A stretch of 64,000 nucleotides of DNA from Candidatus Aeolococcus gillhamiae (lineage in GTDB: Bacteria > Chloroflexota > Dormibacteria > Aeolococcales > Aeolococcaceae), in contig QHBU01000256.1 of the NCBI GenBank assembly GCA_003244045.1, positions 1-64,000 of the forward strand, in the 5' to 3' direction. The notes beneath the pieces are model-generated. The model did not search any database, had not been told where the DNA came from, and saw only the letters and a list, made by a program, of their open reading frames with translations. This document shows, in pieces, positions 61,514 through 64,000 of this stretch; within the stretch, counting starts at the first letter, position 1; every line of letters begins with the position of its first letter. Position numbers and translations under genes: made by a program.

Positions 61514-61801
61514 ATGACCCTGAGTCCGGACGAGGTCGCCCACGTCGCCATGCTCGCCAGGCTCGGCCTCGATGACGATGAGAAGCGCCGCATCGCCGGC
61601 GAGCTCGACCTGATCCTCGAGCACATCTCCGCGCTGCAGCGCGCCGACATCTCCAACATCCCCGAGACGGCCCAGGTGGGTGACCTCGTCAACGTCTGGC
61701 GCGAGGATGAGCCCGAGCCCTCGCTCACCGAGGCGCAGGCGCTCGCCAACGCTCCCGACACTGACGGCGAGTACTTCCGGGTGGGGGCCATCCAGGAATG
61801 A
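61514..61801 (+). CDS. gatC: Asp-tRNA(Asn)/Glu-tRNA(Gln) amidotransferase subunit C
   Basis: [20 protein letters not shown], upstream of gatA. Confidence 0.95.
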   Translation: MTLSPDEVAHVAMLARLGLDDDEKRRIAGELDLILEHISALQRADISNIPETAQVGDLVNVWREDEPEPSLTEAQALANAPDTDGEYFRVGAIQE

Positions 61802-63261
61802 CCACCGCCGGCATGACCGCAGCCGCGATGGCCACAGCTCTGCGCGCCGGGGAGCTGACCCCGGCCCAGCTCCTCGCCGACGCGCGCGCGCAGCTCGCCG
61901 GGCAGGGCCGCTCGCTCAACGCTTTCCTGGCGCTCACCGACGAGCTCGCCGACCAACAGGCCGGACGAGCCGCGCGAATGCTCCACGACGACCCGGTGGC
62001 GGCGGGGCCGCTGTGCGGCATCCCCGTCGCCTTCAAGGACGTGCTCTGCGTCGAGGGATACCTGACCACCGCGGGCTCGCGCATCCTCGAGACCTTCCGC
62101 CCGCCGTACACCGCCACCGCGGTGCAGCGCCTCCTCGACGCCGGGGCCGTGCCCGTGGGCAAGACCAACTGCGACGAGTTCGCGATGGGCTCGTCCACCG
62201 AGAACTCCGCGTACGGTCCGACCGGCAACCCCTGGGACGTCGAGAGAGTCCCCGGCGGCAGCAGCGGTGGCAGCGCGGCGGCGGTAGGCGCGGGAATCGT
62301 GCCGATCAGCTACGGAAGCGACACCGGTGGGTCGATCCGCCAGCCGGCGTCTCTCTGCGGGGTGGTCGGGTTCAAACCGACGTACGGGCGCGTGTCGCGC
62401 TACGGGCTCATCGCCTTCGCGTCGTCCCTGGACCAGGTGGGCCCGTTCGCGCACACCGTCGAGGACGCCGCCAGCGCGTACCTGGCCGTCGCGGGTCATG
62501 ACGTCCGTGACAGCACCTCGGTGCCCGACGAGGTCGACGACCCCCTTGCGGCCATGCGCGACGGCGTCCGCGGCCTTCGCCTCGGGGTGCCTCGCGAGTA
62601 CATGGGCGAGGGGTTGGAGGACGGCGTACGCCAGCGCGTCACTGAGGCGATCGCGGTGCTCGAGGGCCTGGGCGCGTCCATCCAGGAGGTGTCGCTGCCG
62701 AGCACCGATCTCGGCCTCTCGACGTACTACATCATCGCGCCCGCCGAGTGTTCCTCGAACCTGGCGCGGTACGACGGGGTGCGCTTCGGTCGCCGTGTCG
62801 AGCGACCATCGCTCACCGATACGTTTCTGCGCACCCGCGACGAGGGCTTCGGCGACGAGGTGAAACGCCGGGTGATGCTGGGCACCTACGCGCTCAGCAG
62901 CGGCTACTACGATGCCTATTACCGGCGCGCGCAGAAGGTGCGCACGCTGATCGCGCGCGAGTTCGACGCGGTCTTCGAGTCGGTGGACGCGCTGGTGTGT
63001 CCGACGTCGCCGAAGGTGGCCTTCACCACCGGCGCCATCCAGGACCCGCTGGAGATGTACCTCAACGACGCGCTGACCATCCCGGTCAACCTCGCCGGAC
63101 TCCCGGGGATGTCGCTGCCCTGCGGATTCGCCGAGGGGCTCCCCGTCGGCCTGCAGGTGATCGCCCCGCGGTTGCGCGATGCGCGCGTCTTCCAGGTCGC
63201 CGCCGCCTACGAGGCGGCCACGGACTGGCACCTGCTGCGCGCGCCATTGGTGGCCGCGTGA
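61798..63261 (+). CDS. gatA: Asp-tRNA(Asn)/Glu-tRNA(Gln) amidotransferase subunit A
   Basis: [48 protein letters not shown]. Confidence 0.97.
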   Translation: MTTAGMTAAAMATALRAGELTPAQLLADARAQLAGQGRSLNAFLALTDELADQQAGRAARMLHDDPVAAGPLCGIPVAFKDVLCVEGYLTTAGSRILETFRPPYTATAVQRLLDAGAVPVGKTNCDEFAMGSSTENSAYGPTGNPWDVERVPGGSSGGSAAAVGAGIVPISYGSDTGGSIRQPASLCGVVGFKPTYGRVSRYGLIAFASSLDQVGPFAHTVEDAASAYLAVAGHDVRDSTSVPDEVDDPLAAMRDGVRGLRLGVPREYMGEGLEDGVRQRVTEAIAVLEGLGASIQEVSLPSTDLGLSTYYIIAPAECSSNLARYDGVRFGRRVERPSLTDTFLRTRDEGFGDEVKRRVMLGTYALSSGYYDAYYRRAQKVRTLIAREFDAVFESVDALVCPTSPKVAFTTGAIQDPLEMYLNDALTIPVNLAGLPGMSLPCGFAEGLPVGLQVIAPRLRDARVFQVAAAYEAATDWHLLRAPLVAA

Positions 63262-64000
63262 CCGTGCAGGCGCGCAGCGGCGCCGTCGACACCGGGTACG
63301 AGGCGGTGATCGGCCTCGAGGTGCATGCTCAGCTGCTGACGCGCAGCAAGATGTTCTGCGTCTGCAGCGCCGACTACACCGCCGCCGCGCCGAATAGCCA
63401 CACCTGCCCCGTCTGCCTGGGGCTGCCGGGTGCGTTGCCGGTGATGAACCGTCAGGCAGTGGAGATGACGGTGCGCACCGCGCTGGCACTCAACTGCGAG
63501 ATCCCGCCGTTCACCAAGTTCGATCGGAAGAACTACTTCTATCCTGACCTGCCCAAGGGGTACCAGATCTCCCAGTACGACCTGCCGCTCTCGCAAAACG
63601 GGCACCTCGAGTTCATGGTGGACGGGCAGCGCACGCGCTGCGGCATCACCCGCGTGCATCTCGAGGAGGACACCGGCACCATGCACCACGCCGGCGACGT
63701 GCTCCAGGAGGCGCTCAGCTCGCTGGTCGACCTCAACCGCTGCGGCGTGCCACTCATGGAGATTGTCGGTGAGCCAGATCTGCGCAGCGCCGACGCGGCG
63801 CGCGAGTACCTCGTGCGCCTCCGTCAGATCCTCACGTACATCGGCGTCAACGATGGCAACCTCGAGCAGGGATCGCTGCGCTGCGACGCCAACGTGTCGA
63901 TACGCCGCGTCGGTGAGACGCAGCTGGGCACCAAGGTCGAGGTCAAGAACATGAACTCCTTCCGCGCGGTGCACCGCGCCATCGCCTTCGAGATCGAGAG
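63258..64000 (+). CDS. gatB: Asp-tRNA(Asn)/Glu-tRNA(Gln) amidotransferase subunit B, 3' truncated by window end
   Basis: [56 protein letters not shown]; open to end of window and so absent from the ORF track. Confidence 0.95.
   Translation, partial: MTVQARSGAVDTGYEAVIGLEVHAQLLTRSKMFCVCSADYTAAAPNSHTCPVCLGLPGALPVMNRQAVEMTVRTALALNCEIPPFTKFDRKNYFYPDLPKGYQISQYDLPLSQNGHLEFMVDGQRTRCGITRVHLEEDTGTMHHAGDVLQEALSSLVDLNRCGVPLMEIVGEPDLRSADAAREYLVRLRQILTYIGVNDGNLEQGSLRCDANVSIRRVGETQLGTKVEVKNMNSFRAVHRAIAFEIE

Overview
High-GC bacterial chromosome segment, probably Chloroflexota/Dormibacterota-like (low confidence on taxonomy). About 0-29 kb is a division/cell-wall (dcw) cluster (ftsL, ftsI, mraY, murD, ftsW, murG, an Mpl-like murC, murB, ddl, a TM-fused murF, ftsQ, ftsA, ftsZ) followed by nrdR, yggS, lspA, rluD, gmk, split coaC/coaB, priA, def, fmt and smpB. 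About 28-33.6 kb holds a glycosyltransferase, hflX, an aquaporin-family channel and bcp. From 33,647 to 43,414 there is a 9.7 kb integrative mobilizable element inserted in the 3' end of the tmRNA gene ssrA. It has 24-bp direct-repeat att sites, duplicated arm-type sites, a tyrosine integrase, an excisionase-like HTH, a GIY-YIG-type and an HNH nuclease, a RelE/ParE-like toxin-antitoxin pair, a lipoprotein and a MobF relaxase-helicase. The element ends in a compact operon with a LexA-like box, encoding a small membrane protein and two tandem related microproteins. From 43.8 to 64 kb there is a TetR/flavin monooxygenase/SDR/diiron oxygenase operon, a sensor kinase, acs-satP, dnaK, pcm, an ECF sigma factor with a Kelch-like membrane partner, and gatCAB (gatB runs off the end). 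The best candidates for undescribed biology are the SOS-box microprotein operon at the element edge, the structured leader upstream of ftsA, a three-way-junction RNA-like inverted repeat between hflX and the glycosyltransferase, the Mpl/MurC hybrid ligase, and the membrane-fused MurF.
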